Shown: positions 37,191 to 45,696 of the stretch, piece after piece | Layout of the letters: each line of letters opens with the position of its first letter | Numbering within the stretch: the first letter of the stretch is position 1 | DNA from: Chloroflexi bacterium HGW-Chloroflexi-6 | GTDB lineage: Bacteria; Chloroflexota; Anaerolineae; Anaerolineales; Villigracilaceae | DNA: 64,000 nucleotides | Direction: 5' to 3' | Assembly (NCBI GenBank): GCA_002840685.1 | Contig: PHBU01000013.1 | Span: 1 to 64,000 of the forward strand | The notes under the pieces: model-generated | Seen by the model: only the letters and a program-made list of their open reading frames with translations | The model's database searches: none | Told to the model about the DNA's origin: nothing | Made by a program: the position numbers and the translations under genes

Positions 37191-37480
37191 GCCCGGAGAA
37201 ATTTCTGCAATCCATTTTCCAGAGAGCCGTCGTTCGCTGCGAGGCGGCAAATGGACTGAAGAAGCTTCCGCTCCGGCCTCCTGAAAAGGACAGTTGCTCT
37301 TGCAGGGATCGTGGGACAAATTGTCCCGCATCGTAAAGGAGCCGGGTTCGCCCGTTAGCGCGCAGACCGAGACCCCCATCCCGGCCTTCCCCCACGAGTG
37401 GGGGAAGGTGGCGAAGCCGGAAGGGGGTAAAAGCAGGTGGCACCACGAGCGCCCCCTCGTCCTGCTGACGAGTTGGGGCG
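37191..37480 (+). promoter_or_regulatory. T-box riboswitch controlling serS
   Basis: The leader has a Stem I closed by CCGGAG/CTCCGG, with an inner helix TCCATTT/AAATGGA and the distal AGAGAGCCG segment typical of T-boxes. The specifier region after TGAAG contains AGC and TCC, both serine codons, consistent with serS control. The T-box sequence AGGTGGCACCACGAG near 37434 can pair with CTCGTCC as antiterminator. The competing hairpin uses CTCGTC/GACGAG extended by CGCCCC/GGGGCG. No T run follows that hairpin, so the mode of control (termination or translation) is unclear. Confidence 0.85.
37373..37427 (+). repeat. palindromic REP-like element inside the T-box leader
   Basis: CCTTCCCCCAC and GTGGGGGAAGG form an 11-bp perfect inner stem around GA. 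An outer stem, CCGGC/GCCGG with C-run/G-run arms, encloses it. Similar CTTCCCCC palindromes are dispersed repeats in many bacteria. Here it fills the space between Stem I and the T-box sequence. Confidence 0.65.
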
Positions 37481-37509
37481 ATTCTATTAATAACCCTGGA
37501 GGTGCTCTC

Positions 37510-38784
37510 ATGCTCGACATCAATCTCATCCGTGAAAACCCAGACCTGGTCCGCAAAGCCCTGCGCGACCGGCAAGACAACCCGGCCCCGGTCGATTCCA
37601 TCCTGCAACTGGATGAAAAACGCCGCGCCCTGCTGGTCGAGGCCGAAGCGCTCAAGGCCGAGCGCAACGCCGTCTCGAAAGAGATCAGCAAGATGAAAGA
37701 CCCGGCCGAGCGCCAGGCCAAAATCGAGGCCATGCGTCTCGTCGGCGAAAAAATCGCCGGCTTCGACAGCCAGGTCGCTGAAGTCGAGGCTGAACTGGAT
37801 GCGCTTACTTCGACCCTGCCCAATATTCCCGACGAACGCACCCCGTATGGCGTTGATGACAATGAAAACGTGGTCATCAAAACCATCGGCGAACCGAAAA
37901 AGTTCGACTTCACCCCCAAACCGCACTGGGAACTTGGCCCGGCGCTGGGCATCATCGACTTTGAGCGCGGCACCAAGATCACCGGCTCGCGCTTTTACAC
38001 CCTGAGCGGGGCCGGCGCGCGCCTGCAGCGCGCCCTAATCGCCTGGATGCTCGACCTGCATACGCGCGGACAGGGCTATCGCGAGCAATACCTGCCCTTC
38101 ATGGTCAAAACCGCCACTGTTTACGGCGCGGGCCAACTGCCCAAGTTCGCCGACAATCTCTACAAAGACCACCAGGAAGACCTGTACTTCGTTCCGACCG
38201 CCGAAATCCCGCTGACCGGCCTGCACATGGACGAGATCCTCGACGAAGCCAGCCTGCCGCGCATGTACACCGCCTACACCCCCTGCTTCCGCCGCGAAAA
38301 AATGAGCGCCGGGCGCGATGTGCGCGGCATCAAACGCGGTCACCAGTTCGACAAGGTTGAAATGTATATCTACTGCAAGCCCGAAGACTCGGAAACCCTG
38401 CACCAGAAAATGGTTCAGGATGCCGAAGCGACCTGCGCCGGACTCGGGCTGACCTATCGCGTCAAGCGGCTTTGCACCGGCGACCTCGGTTTTGGCGCAA
38501 CCCTGACCTACGATCTCGAAGTCTGGGCTCCCGGCTGCGACGAGTGGCTGGAAGTTTCCTCGGTCTCGAACGACACCGATTTCCAATCGCGGCGCGCCAA
38601 CATCAAGTATCGCCCATCGGATGGCGGCAAAACCCGCCTGCTGCACACCCTGAACGGTTCCGGCCTCGGTCTGCCCCGCACCCTGATCGCCGTTATGGAA
38701 AATTACCAGCAGGCTGACGGCTCGATCGTCGTCCCCGAAGTTTTGCGCCCGTGGATGGGCGGCATCGAGATCATCGAGCCGTAG
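37510..38784 (+). CDS. serS: seryl-tRNA synthetase
   Basis: This 424-residue class II synthetase charges tRNA-Ser. The N-terminal coiled-coil arm occupies about residues 28-105, and the motifs [44 protein letters not shown] and [18 protein letters not shown] form the active site. The start at MLDINLIRE follows CTGGAGGTG. It is the only tRNA synthetase in the window and is under T-box control. Confidence 0.97.
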   Translation: MLDINLIRENPDLVRKALRDRQDNPAPVDSILQLDEKRRALLVEAEALKAERNAVSKEISKMKDPAERQAKIEAMRLVGEKIAGFDSQVAEVEAELDALTSTLPNIPDERTPYGVDDNENVVIKTIGEPKKFDFTPKPHWELGPALGIIDFERGTKITGSRFYTLSGAGARLQRALIAWMLDLHTRGQGYREQYLPFMVKTATVYGAGQLPKFADNLYKDHQEDLYFVPTAEIPLTGLHMDEILDEASLPRMYTAYTPCFRREKMSAGRDVRGIKRGHQFDKVEMYIYCKPEDSETLHQKMVQDAEATCAGLGLTYRVKRLCTGDLGFGATLTYDLEVWAPGCDEWLEVSSVSNDTDFQSRRANIKYRPSDGGKTRLLHTLNGSGLGLPRTLIAVMENYQQADGSIVVPEVLRPWMGGIEIIEP

Positions 38785-38838
38785 TTTGCATGGGTCGGGC
38801 AGTCCAAGCCTGAGCGTACTCGAAAGCTTGCAACCAAC

Positions 38839-38880
38839 GGAACACGCCTACGTTATAATGCGTGTTCCGTTTTATTTTTA
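38839..38880 (+). terminator. intrinsic terminator after serS
   Basis: GGAACACGC pairs with GCGTGTTCC and is followed by GTTTTATTTTT. A TATAAT sits in the loop and could double as the -10 element of the next gene. Confidence 0.8.
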
Positions 38881-38890
38881 AGGAGTTGCC

Positions 38891-39406
38891 ATGACAGATA
38901 TGTCCTTACTCGGGTTTGCCTTCATCAAGGCGCTGACATTTGTCTTCATGCTGATCGGTCTGGGCGGGTTGATCATTCCCATTTTCCCCGGCATTATCAT
39001 CATCTGGCTTTCGGCATTGATCTACGCGATCGTCTCAACCCTGGCCGGGACAATGAGCGGCTGGGACTGGTTCCTGTTCGCGCTGATCACCATCCTGGGC
39101 GTGTTTGGCACAGTGGTTGATAACATCATCCTGGCGGCCAAGTTGCGCCAAACCGGCACCCCCTGGAAATCGATCATCATTGCCTATGTGGTTGGGTTGG
39201 TTGTCAGCCTGTTCTTTACCCCATTGGTTGGCCTGCTGGCCACCCCCGCCGCGCTTTACCTGGTTGAATATCGCCGCCTGAAAGACCGGCCGCTGGCTTT
39301 TGAATCGACCAAGGCCTTTCTGATCGGCTTTGGCTGGACTTTCCTGGCCTTGTTTGCCATCGGTGGGACAATGGTTGGATTGTGGTTATTATGGGTCTTG
39401 TTATAA
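38891..39406 (+). CDS. DUF456 family membrane protein
   Basis: This 171-residue protein has about five hydrophobic segments and the DUF456 pattern GLIIPIFPGIIIIWLSALIYA near the N-terminus with a Pro-Gly turn in the first helix pair. The family is widespread in bacteria and has no assigned function. AAGGAG precedes the ATG. An esterase gene follows after 22 bp. Confidence 0.9.
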   Translation: MTDMSLLGFAFIKALTFVFMLIGLGGLIIPIFPGIIIIWLSALIYAIVSTLAGTMSGWDWFLFALITILGVFGTVVDNIILAAKLRQTGTPWKSIIIAYVVGLVVSLFFTPLVGLLATPAALYLVEYRRLKDRPLAFESTKAFLIGFGWTFLALFAIGGTMVGLWLLWVLL

Positions 39407-39428
39407 TCCTGATAAGGAAATACAAACC

Positions 39429-40262
39429 ATGCCATCCAAACCAAACACCCAGGGTAACGGAATAACCCAGCGCCTTGCGCGATTTTCGACCGAACTTGTC
39501 ATCCCGCGCCATATCGACATCTGGATGCCGCCCGGCTACCACGAAGACGATCAGCGTTACCCGGTCATTTACATGCACGATGGCCAAAACCTGTTCGACC
39601 CGGCCCTGGCCTATGGCAACGTCGACTGGGCCGTCGATGAAGCCATCAGCCGCCTGATTGCCACCCGCGGCCTGAACGGCGCGATCGTGGTCGGCATCTG
39701 GAACAGCGAGTTTCGCTGGCAGGAATATATGCCCGCCAAACCGCTGAAAGGCCCGGCCATGAAACAGGTCCGTGCCGATTTCGCCGATTCAGCGGGCGGC
39801 CCCTCGATCGCGGATGCCTATCTCAAATTCATCGTCAGCGAACTAAAACCCTATATCGACGCGCATTTCCGCACCCTGCCCGGCCAGCCCGACACCTTTA
39901 TCATGGGCTCGAGCATGGGTGCCCTGGTTTCACTCTACGCCATCAGCGAATATCCCGCTGTTTTTGGCGGTGCAGGCTGCATCTCGCCTCACTGGCCCGC
40001 CGGCGGAAATTTGCTCGTGGATGCCATGTCTGCCAGCCTGCCCGACCCGGCCAATCACAAACTCTACTTTGACTTTGGCACCGAAACCCTCGACGAAAGC
40101 TACGAACCCTTCCAGCGCCGCATGGACGAACACCTGCGCAGAGCCGGCTACGAAGAAGGCCGCAACTGGATCACCCGCAAATTCGAAGGCGCCGAACATT
40201 CCGAACGATCCTGGCGCGAACGGGTCGATATTCCGCTGGCCTTCCTGCTGGCTTCAGAATAA
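39429..40262 (+). CDS. alpha/beta-hydrolase, esterase D (Fes/IroE-like) family
   Basis: This 277-residue hydrolase has an N-terminal IDIWMPPGYHEDDQRYPVIYMHDGQNLFD, the nucleophile elbow GSSMGALVSLYA, a candidate acidic residue in FGTETLDE, and a C-terminal histidine in GAEHSERSW. The Fes/esterase-D group cleaves carboxyl esters such as siderophore lactones, but no iron-uptake genes are nearby. The role is therefore unassigned. Confidence 0.87.
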   Translation: MPSKPNTQGNGITQRLARFSTELVIPRHIDIWMPPGYHEDDQRYPVIYMHDGQNLFDPALAYGNVDWAVDEAISRLIATRGLNGAIVVGIWNSEFRWQEYMPAKPLKGPAMKQVRADFADSAGGPSIADAYLKFIVSELKPYIDAHFRTLPGQPDTFIMGSSMGALVSLYAISEYPAVFGGAGCISPHWPAGGNLLVDAMSASLPDPANHKLYFDFGTETLDESYEPFQRRMDEHLRRAGYEEGRNWITRKFEGAEHSERSWRERVDIPLAFLLASE

Positions 40263-40280
40263 TCATTCAAAGATGAATCA

Positions 40281-40315
40281 AAAACGGTCTTCAGCTGCGA
40301 AGACCGTTTTTCGTT
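40281..40315. terminator. bidirectional terminator between esterase and ybaK-like genes
   Basis: AAAACGGTCTTC pairs with GAAGACCGTTTT. It lies between two convergent genes and has A and T runs on both sides. Confidence 0.85.
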
Positions 40316-40318
40316 TTA

Positions 40319-40789
40319 TTATTTCTCGCTGCAAAAATCCCCGACTTCCACGTTGCCCAGGGCGCGGCGCAGGTCGGCGGATTTCAGGATGATTCCGGTG
40401 TTGGGCTGACCCGAGCCAATCGAAATTTCTTCGTGGATGAAAACCCCGCGGTCCGCCAGCACTCGCAGCCGGGTCGCCGTTGCGATCGGCGAAACCGTCC
40501 CGATGCGGTAGCCAGTCGCGGCCAGCACCTCCTCGTCGGAGGCCATGCTGACCCGCTTTTGTCCGAGATACTCCCTGAGCGCCGGCCACGAGATTTGAGC
40601 GGGACCCGCCATCAGCACCATCACAAATTCCCCGGCACGGATGCGAAAAACGATGCTGCGCACCACCTGCCCGGGAGTCTGCCCGCGTTCGGCCGCAGCC
40701 TGTTCGAGCGAAGTCACCTGTCCCTTGTGGACAAATTCGAGGTGCGGGATATTAATTTCCTGCAAGGCAATTGAAACCGGACTGGTCAT
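40319..40789 (-). CDS. YbaK/aminoacyl-tRNA deacylase-domain protein
   Basis: This 156-residue protein has the YbaK/ProX editing-domain pattern: IPHLEFVHKGQVTSLEQAA, VVRSIVFRI, and YRIGTVSPIA...FIHEEISIGSGQPNTGIIL. Family members deacylate mischarged tRNA such as Ala- or Cys-tRNA(Pro). Specificity cannot be told from sequence. The chosen ATG lacks a clear ribosome-binding site; a longer in-frame start exists upstream. Confidence 0.85.
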   Translation of the reverse strand: MTSPVSIALQEINIPHLEFVHKGQVTSLEQAAAERGQTPGQVVRSIVFRIRAGEFVMVLMAGPAQISWPALREYLGQKRVSMASDEEVLAATGYRIGTVSPIATATRLRVLADRGVFIHEEISIGSGQPNTGIILKSADLRRALGNVEVGDFCSEK

Positions 40790-40814
40790 GGGCGCGAATA
40801 TACCACGAAAAACT

Positions 40815-40843
40815 TTGACATCTCCCCCTAATTGGCGTATAGT
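40815..40843 (+). promoter_or_regulatory. sigma-70-type promoter before the HhH gene
   Basis: TTGACA and TATAGT are separated by 17 bp, 30 bp upstream of the start codon. Confidence 0.8.
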
Positions 40844-40872
40844 AAAAGCATCATAATCCACGGGAGGCTCCT

Positions 40873-41331
40873 ATGTTGGCTGTTCGTATTCTTGAAGCTG
40901 GTGCAGAAGAAACCAGCCTGGGCTGGTTGGTTTGGGTGGCGCTGGCAGTTTTTTTGTTGATGGTTTTTCTGGGCTGGCTGATCGTGAGCAAAGGCTGGCT
41001 CAAAAAAGAAGATGAACCAGTGGCTGAAACGCATTCCCACGCAGATGAGCATGCTGCCGTACATGCTGAACCGGCCGCTGCCGACAACCTGGTCAGCCTG
41101 GAAGGGATCGGGCCAAAAGTCGCCCAATTACTGGCAGGCATCGGCATCACCTCCTTCGCCGGGTTGGCCGAAGCCGATCTGGGCAAACTGCGCGAAACGC
41201 TGGACGGCGCAGGCTACAAATATATGGACCCATCCGGCTGGGTGGAGCAGGCCAAACTGGCCGCCAAAGGCGACACAGAAGGCCTGAAAAAATTACAGGA
41301 AACGCTAAAAGGCGGCCGCAAGGCAGGCTAA
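40873..41331 (+). CDS. membrane-anchored helix-hairpin-helix protein
   Basis: This 152-residue protein has one N-terminal membrane helix (about residues 16-40), a His/Ala-rich linker, and a C-terminal helix-hairpin-helix region with LEGIGPKVAQLLAGIGITSFAGLAEAD. Proteins with this pattern are common in Chloroflexi and Bacteroidetes; the HhH unit may bind DNA or mediate oligomerisation. The function is unknown. Confidence 0.8.
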   Translation: MLAVRILEAGAEETSLGWLVWVALAVFLLMVFLGWLIVSKGWLKKEDEPVAETHSHADEHAAVHAEPAAADNLVSLEGIGPKVAQLLAGIGITSFAGLAEADLGKLRETLDGAGYKYMDPSGWVEQAKLAAKGDTEGLKKLQETLKGGRKAG

Positions 41332-41367
41332 TCAACCCGGTCGCACAAAAACAAATCAATAGACTGA

Positions 41368-41395
41368 CAGGGAAATAGGAAATCCTATTTCCCTG
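41368..41395. terminator. bidirectional terminator between HhH and ABC-F genes
   Basis: CAGGGAAATAGGA pairs with TCCTATTTCCCTG. It overlaps the last codons of the minus-strand ABC-F gene. Confidence 0.7.
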
Positions 41396-43028
41396 TTTGA
41401 TTCTGCTGCCCGGCCAGGTAATCGCTGTAACCACCCAGGTGGCCGATCAATTGACCATCTTCAATGGTCAGGATGCGATCCACAGTGCGGTCGAGGAAGT
41501 AACGGTCGTGCGAAATGACCAGCACCGTGCCGACAAACTCGGAAAGCGCATTTTCGAGCACTTCGGCCGAGGCGATATCGAGGTTGTTGGTTGGCTCATC
41601 GAGCAGCAGGAAATTCGCGCCCGAAAGCACCAACAGCGCCAGTTGCAGGCGGCTGCGCTCACCGCCCGAAAGCTCGCCGATCTTCTGCTGGCCTTGCTGG
41701 TAGCTAAAAAGATAACCCAACAGGAAAGCCACTGCCCGCGATTCGCTCATGTTGCCCGCATAGCGCACGGCATCGATCAGGGTCTGGTTGAAATCGAGGG
41801 TTTCGTGTTCCTGGGCATAATAGCCAACCTTGACGCTCGGCCCGATCCGAATTTCACCCGCTTCGGGCATCTCCTTGCCCAGGATCAGGCGCAGCAAAAC
41901 AGATTTTCCCGACCCATTGGGGCCGATCAACCCGATGCGTTCGCCATGCCAGAGAGTCTCTTCGACGCCATCCAGAATGCGGCGCGGGCCAAAACTTTTT
42001 TGCAGGCCGATCAGTTCAAGAACTTTGTTCGAGCCACGCCAGCCACTCAGTTTTAGGTCCATGCGGCGGCGCTCGGTGATGGGCTTGTCCATTTTGTCCA
42101 TCTTGTCGAGCCGGTTTTGCATGGCTTTGGCGCGGGCGGCAAATTTTTCGTTGTCGTAGATCCGGCCCCACAGCGCCAAACGTTTGATCGAGGCTTCGAT
42201 ACGGCCAATTTCGCGCTGCTGAACATGGAAAAGCTCTTCCTGGCGCGCCAGGCGTTCTTCCTTGTCGAGCATGTAACTGGAATAATCGCCGGTGAAGGTG
42301 CTGATCTTGCCATCTTCGATCTCGGCGATATGGGTCACAACCGCGTCGAGCAGGTAGCGGTCATGCGAGACGATGACGACCACGCCGGGATATTCGCGGA
42401 TCAGTTTCTCAAGGTAGGTTTTGCCGGGCAGGTCGAGGTGGTTATCGGGTTCGTCGAGCAGCAAAACGGATGGACCTAACAGCAGGAGGCGCGCCAACCC
42501 GACTAGTTTCTTCTGTCCGCCGGAGAGCACGCTGAGGGGCTTGTCGAGGTCGCCTTCGGGCAGGCCCAGCCCCAGCAACAGCTGCCGGACGCGGGTCGGA
42601 TAGCCGTCGCCGCCCAGCGCGGCATATTCTTCGAGCAGCTTCTCGTGGATAGCCAGAGTCCGCTCCAGCGTGTGGGGGTTTTCGTAAACAGCGGGCAGGC
42701 CCAGGCGCGATTCGACTGTCTCCAGTTCGGCAAGAATCTGCGCCAGACGCGGATTGCCCTCCAGCGCGGACGAAAGCGCGGTCTGCGACATATCCAGCTC
42801 AGGCTGTTGGGATAAATAGCCAACGCTGACGCCGCGCGCGCGCACGACAGCCCCGCCAGGTTCCGGGCTGTATTCTCCGGTCAGCAGTTTGAGCAGAGAT
42901 GATTTTCCCGCGCCATTCGGGCCGATCAGGCCAATGCGCTGGTCGTGCTGGATCTCCCAGTTGAGTTTACGAAAGATGGCTTTGGCGCCGAGGATGAGGC
43001 TGGCGTTGGAGATGCTGAGGCTGATCAT
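41385..43028 (-). CDS. ABC-F family ATPase
   Basis: This 547-residue soluble protein has two complete ABC domains: Walker A GPNGAGKSS (about 36) and GPNGSGKSV (about 370), signatures LSGGQKKLVGLARL and LSGGERSRLQLALL, and Walker B LLLDEPDNHLD and LLLDEPTNNLD. A charged linker of about 80 residues lies between them, as in ribosome-binding ABC-F proteins, and there are no membrane helices. Some family members protect ribosomes from antibiotics; others act in translation. A leader ORF and terminator lie directly upstream, which favours an inducible, ribosome-linked role. Confidence 0.92.
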   Translation of the reverse strand: MISLSISNASLILGAKAIFRKLNWEIQHDQRIGLIGPNGAGKSSLLKLLTGEYSPEPGGAVVRARGVSVGYLSQQPELDMSQTALSSALEGNPRLAQILAELETVESRLGLPAVYENPHTLERTLAIHEKLLEEYAALGGDGYPTRVRQLLLGLGLPEGDLDKPLSVLSGGQKKLVGLARLLLLGPSVLLLDEPDNHLDLPGKTYLEKLIREYPGVVVIVSHDRYLLDAVVTHIAEIEDGKISTFTGDYSSYMLDKEERLARQEELFHVQQREIGRIEASIKRLALWGRIYDNEKFAARAKAMQNRLDKMDKMDKPITERRRMDLKLSGWRGSNKVLELIGLQKSFGPRRILDGVEETLWHGERIGLIGPNGSGKSVLLRLILGKEMPEAGEIRIGPSVKVGYYAQEHETLDFNQTLIDAVRYAGNMSESRAVAFLLGYLFSYQQGQQKIGELSGGERSRLQLALLVLSGANFLLLDEPTNNLDIASAEVLENALSEFVGTVLVISHDRYFLDRTVDRILTIEDGQLIGHLGGYSDYLAGQQNQTGK

Positions 43029-43049
43029 AGTGGTTCCTTTGATGATAAC

Positions 43050-43081
43050 AAAAAAGCGCCGCAGGAGAACTCCTGCGGCGC
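43050..43081 (-). terminator. intrinsic terminator (possible attenuator) in the ABC-F leader
   Basis: On the minus strand GCGCCGCAGGAG pairs with CTCCTGCGGCGC and is followed by six T residues. It ends only about 20 bp before the ABC-F start codon. A terminator at this spot can only serve to abort transcription of the leader, so attenuation is likely. Confidence 0.85.
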
Positions 43082-43108
43082 GGTGGATAATAACGATTGA
43101 CTTTTGGG

Positions 43109-43210
43109 TCAGGCTTTCCGGGCTACAGGCGCGATTCGAGGAAGCTCGACGAAGGTAAAACCGCGAAACGAAGCAAAAATGGGTTGGGCAAGACGGAAGG
43201 CGTAGATCAT
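43109..43210 (-). CDS. 33-residue leader peptide upstream of the ABC-F gene
   Basis: A short ATG frame encodes a 33-residue peptide beginning MIYAFRLAQPIF and ending RIAPVARKA. Its stop lies about 28 bp before the terminator hairpin. The predicted transcription start is only a few bases before the ATG, so the mRNA may be leaderless here. No ribosome-binding site is seen. The arrangement fits a ribosome-stalling sensor as in antibiotic-inducible ABC-F genes, but coding is not proven. Confidence 0.5.
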   Translation of the reverse strand: MIYAFRLAQPIFASFRGFTFVELPRIAPVARKA

Positions 43211-43219
43211 AGCGGCAGG

Positions 43220-43247
43220 ATTATATCACAAGAGTTTGGGCTGAAAA
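43220..43247 (-). promoter_or_regulatory. promoter of the ABC-F transcript
   Basis: On the minus strand a perfect TATAAT lies 16 bp after TTTTCA (4 of 6 consensus bases). The start site would fall at about 43213. Confidence 0.6.
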
Positions 43248-43335
43248 GCCTGCGGCTTGCGCAATTGAAAAATTTCCTTGCGGCTTTATGCTGAATATGT
43301 TAAAATAGGTCTGTTCTACCAATACCGCACGCACC

Positions 43336-43360
43336 GAAAAGTGGGCAACCCCCACTTTTC
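43336..43360 (+). promoter_or_regulatory. leader stem-loop before nusA
   Basis: GAAAAGTGGG pairs perfectly with CCCACTTTTC around CAACC, 46 bp before the nusA start. It recalls the AGTGGG/CCCACT stem-loop often found in front of rimP-nusA operons, which may serve autoregulation by NusA. A possible -10 (TAAAAT, 43301) with TTGCGG 17 bp earlier lies upstream. Confidence 0.6.
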
Positions 43361-43405
43361 TGCTTGTAATGACCATTTGTTTACCTAACCGGGAGTACGC
43401 GTACG

Positions 43406-45256
43406 ATGAAAAACGAGTTTATGCTGGCTTTCAATGATGTGCTGGAAGAGAAGCAATTGCCAAAGGAGATCATTCTCCAGGCGATTGAGTCGGCCATGGT
43501 GTCGGCTTATCGTCGGGCGGTGAATGCTTCGAGCGCGCAGCAGGTCGAAGCCAAGGTGGATCCTGAAACAGGCCATGTCACCATTTACGCCGAGAAGGAA
43601 GTCGTCGAGGATGTGGTGGATGACCGGACCGAGGTCTTGTTTGAACAGGCTCGCAAGGTCAACCCGATCGCTCAGTTGGGCGATATGGTGATCGTCGAGA
43701 CAACGCCCAAGGATTTTGGCCGCGTTGCCGCCCAGACCGCCCGCCAGGTCATCCAGCAGCGCATCCGCGAGGCAGAGCGTAACGCGCAAATGAGTTACTT
43801 CGAACGCCAGTTGGGTGAAATCGTCAGCGGTGTGGTGCAGGCTGTCAACAACCAGGCAATCACGATCGGTCTGGATATGAAGGCCGAAGGGGTAATGCCC
43901 GCCAACCAGAAAATCCCCGGTGAAAAATTCCGCGTTCACGATCGCATTCGCGCGATCATTGCCGAAGTCAAAGACGGTCCGCGCGGCCCGCAAATCGTGC
44001 TTTCGCGCGGACATCGCAACTTCCTGCGGCGTTTGCTCGAAACCGAAGTGCCTGAAATTTATCATGGCATTGTTGAGATCCGCGCGATTTCGCGCGAACC
44101 CGGCCAGCGCGCCAAGGTAGCCGTCTCGGCGACCCAGGCCGGTGTAGACCCAGTTGGCGCCTGTGTGGGCGTCAAGGGTGTGCGCATCCAGGCGATTGTT
44201 AAAGAATTACACGACGAAAAAATTGACATCATCGAGTGGAGTCCCGACCCGGTGACGTATATCCAGAAAGCCATCAGCCCGGCGCGTGTTTCAGGCGTTT
44301 ACCTGACCGAAGCTGAAAAAACCGCCACCGTGGTGGTGATGGAAGACCAGCTCTCCCTGGCGATCGGCCGCGATGGACAGAATGCCCGTCTTGCTGCAAA
44401 GCTGACCAACTGGCGCATCGACATCAAATCGGTGGTCGAGGCCGCGTCAGACGCCTTGCATCGCGTCCAAACCCAGGCCGATATGGTGGCAATCGCCGAA
44501 GCCGAGTCGGAAAAAGTCGGACAAATTGCCGATGTTCTGCAAAAGAAAGCCGACAGCCGCCCACTTGCGCCGGAAGAATATACCCTGCTGGCCCAATTTG
44601 TTGACCGCATCGAACGCCGTGTGGTCGAAGGCCAAAAAGCTGCCCAAGAGGCCAGCCTCGGTAAACTGGCTGAACTGCGCGCTGAGATCGGCGAACTGGC
44701 ATTTGAAAATTCACTCGAGGTGCTTGGACTGCCGGAGCATGTTTTCAACATCCTGACCGAAGCCGAATACCGAACCGCTGGCGATCTGTTGCTGGCGATG
44801 AAGGCCAGCCCCGAAAAAGTCTTGACCCTGCCGGGTATCGGCGCCAAGGCTATTCAGGCGATCGAAAAAGCGGTTGCAGAAGCGAAGTTCGAAGTCGAAG
44901 CCCCGGCTGTTGCTGAAGAAGTTGAAATCCCCGCCGCTGTAGCGGTGGAAACCCCTGTCGAGACAGCAGTAGAAGCCCCGGCAGAGGTTGAGTCCGAGCC
45001 GGTGGCGGTTGAAGCGGAAGTCGAAGTCGAGGCTCCGAAACCGACCACAGAAGAAGAACCCGAATCAATGTCCTTTGAAGAAATGTTCAAAATGCGCCCC
45101 GAAGCTGTTCGCCCTGCGGAAGAAGATGATCCGGATGGCAAGAAGAAGGGTAAGAAGGGCAAGAAATCAGTTGCCCTGGAATTCGACGAATCTCGCGGAG
45201 AGGTCGTTGGCCGCAAGAAGCACAAACGCGGCGATGGCTGGGATGATGATTGGTAA
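43406..45256 (+). CDS. nusA: transcription termination/antitermination factor NusA
   Basis: This 616-residue protein has the NusA N-terminal RNAP-binding domain, an S1 domain ([20 protein letters not shown], about 135-200) and two KH domains (about 230-350; [51 protein letters not shown]). A helix-hairpin-helix region follows ([17 protein letters not shown], about 475), then a Glu/Val/Pro-rich low-complexity tail of about 100 residues ending in a Lys-rich stretch. The tail is longer than in many NusA proteins. It heads the nusA-ylxR-infB-rbfA cluster. The usual rimP gene is missing upstream. Confidence 0.97.
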   Translation: MKNEFMLAFNDVLEEKQLPKEIILQAIESAMVSAYRRAVNASSAQQVEAKVDPETGHVTIYAEKEVVEDVVDDRTEVLFEQARKVNPIAQLGDMVIVETTPKDFGRVAAQTARQVIQQRIREAERNAQMSYFERQLGEIVSGVVQAVNNQAITIGLDMKAEGVMPANQKIPGEKFRVHDRIRAIIAEVKDGPRGPQIVLSRGHRNFLRRLLETEVPEIYHGIVEIRAISREPGQRAKVAVSATQAGVDPVGACVGVKGVRIQAIVKELHDEKIDIIEWSPDPVTYIQKAISPARVSGVYLTEAEKTATVVVMEDQLSLAIGRDGQNARLAAKLTNWRIDIKSVVEAASDALHRVQTQADMVAIAEAESEKVGQIADVLQKKADSRPLAPEEYTLLAQFVDRIERRVVEGQKAAQEASLGKLAELRAEIGELAFENSLEVLGLPEHVFNILTEAEYRTAGDLLLAMKASPEKVLTLPGIGAKAIQAIEKAVAEAKFEVEAPAVAEEVEIPAAVAVETPVETAVEAPAEVESEPVAVEAEVEVEAPKPTTEEEPESMSFEEMFKMRPEAVRPAEEDDPDGKKKGKKGKKSVALEFDESRGEVVGRKKHKRGDGWDDDW

Positions 45257-45295
45257 ACCCGGATACAAAGTTCAGAATATCTATTTGGTGTTGAG

Positions 45296-45604
45296 GTGAG
45301 CAAGAAAAAGGGCAAACCTGTAAAACATATTCCACAGCGAACGTGTGTTGGCTGTCGCACTGTGCTCGAAAAACGGGGCCTGGTGCGTGTGGTGCGGACA
45401 CTTGAGGGGATACAAGTGGACCCAACCGGGAAATTGGCCGGACGGGGTGCATACCTGCACAACCAACACGCCTGTTGGGAGCGCGGATTAAAAGGGGCGT
45501 TGGCAAACGCACTAAAAACGCCCCTGAGCGCCCAGGATCGGCAAAGGTTGGAAGAGTTCATGTCCACCTTACCCGAAGAAACCGCCAGTGAAGTGAGTGG
45601 TTAA
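45296..45604 (+). CDS. ylxR: YlxR family RNA-binding protein
   Basis: This 102-residue protein has the YlxR (DUF448) pattern RTCVGCRTVLEKRGLVRVVR and GRGAYLHNQHACWERGL. YlxR is a small nucleic-acid-binding protein encoded between nusA and infB in many bacteria, with reported roles in RNase P or gene regulation. It uses a GTG start preceded by TTGAGG. Confidence 0.9.
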   Translation: MSKKKGKPVKHIPQRTCVGCRTVLEKRGLVRVVRTLEGIQVDPTGKLAGRGAYLHNQHACWERGLKGALANALKTPLSAQDRQRLEEFMSTLPEETASEVSG

Positions 45605-45696
45605 ACATGTTGTCGTAACGTAGCGATTTTGCTCATGCGGCCCAGTTTGACAGACTCTGCAACGGCGGGATGCAATTATTTGTTGGAGGTGTCACA

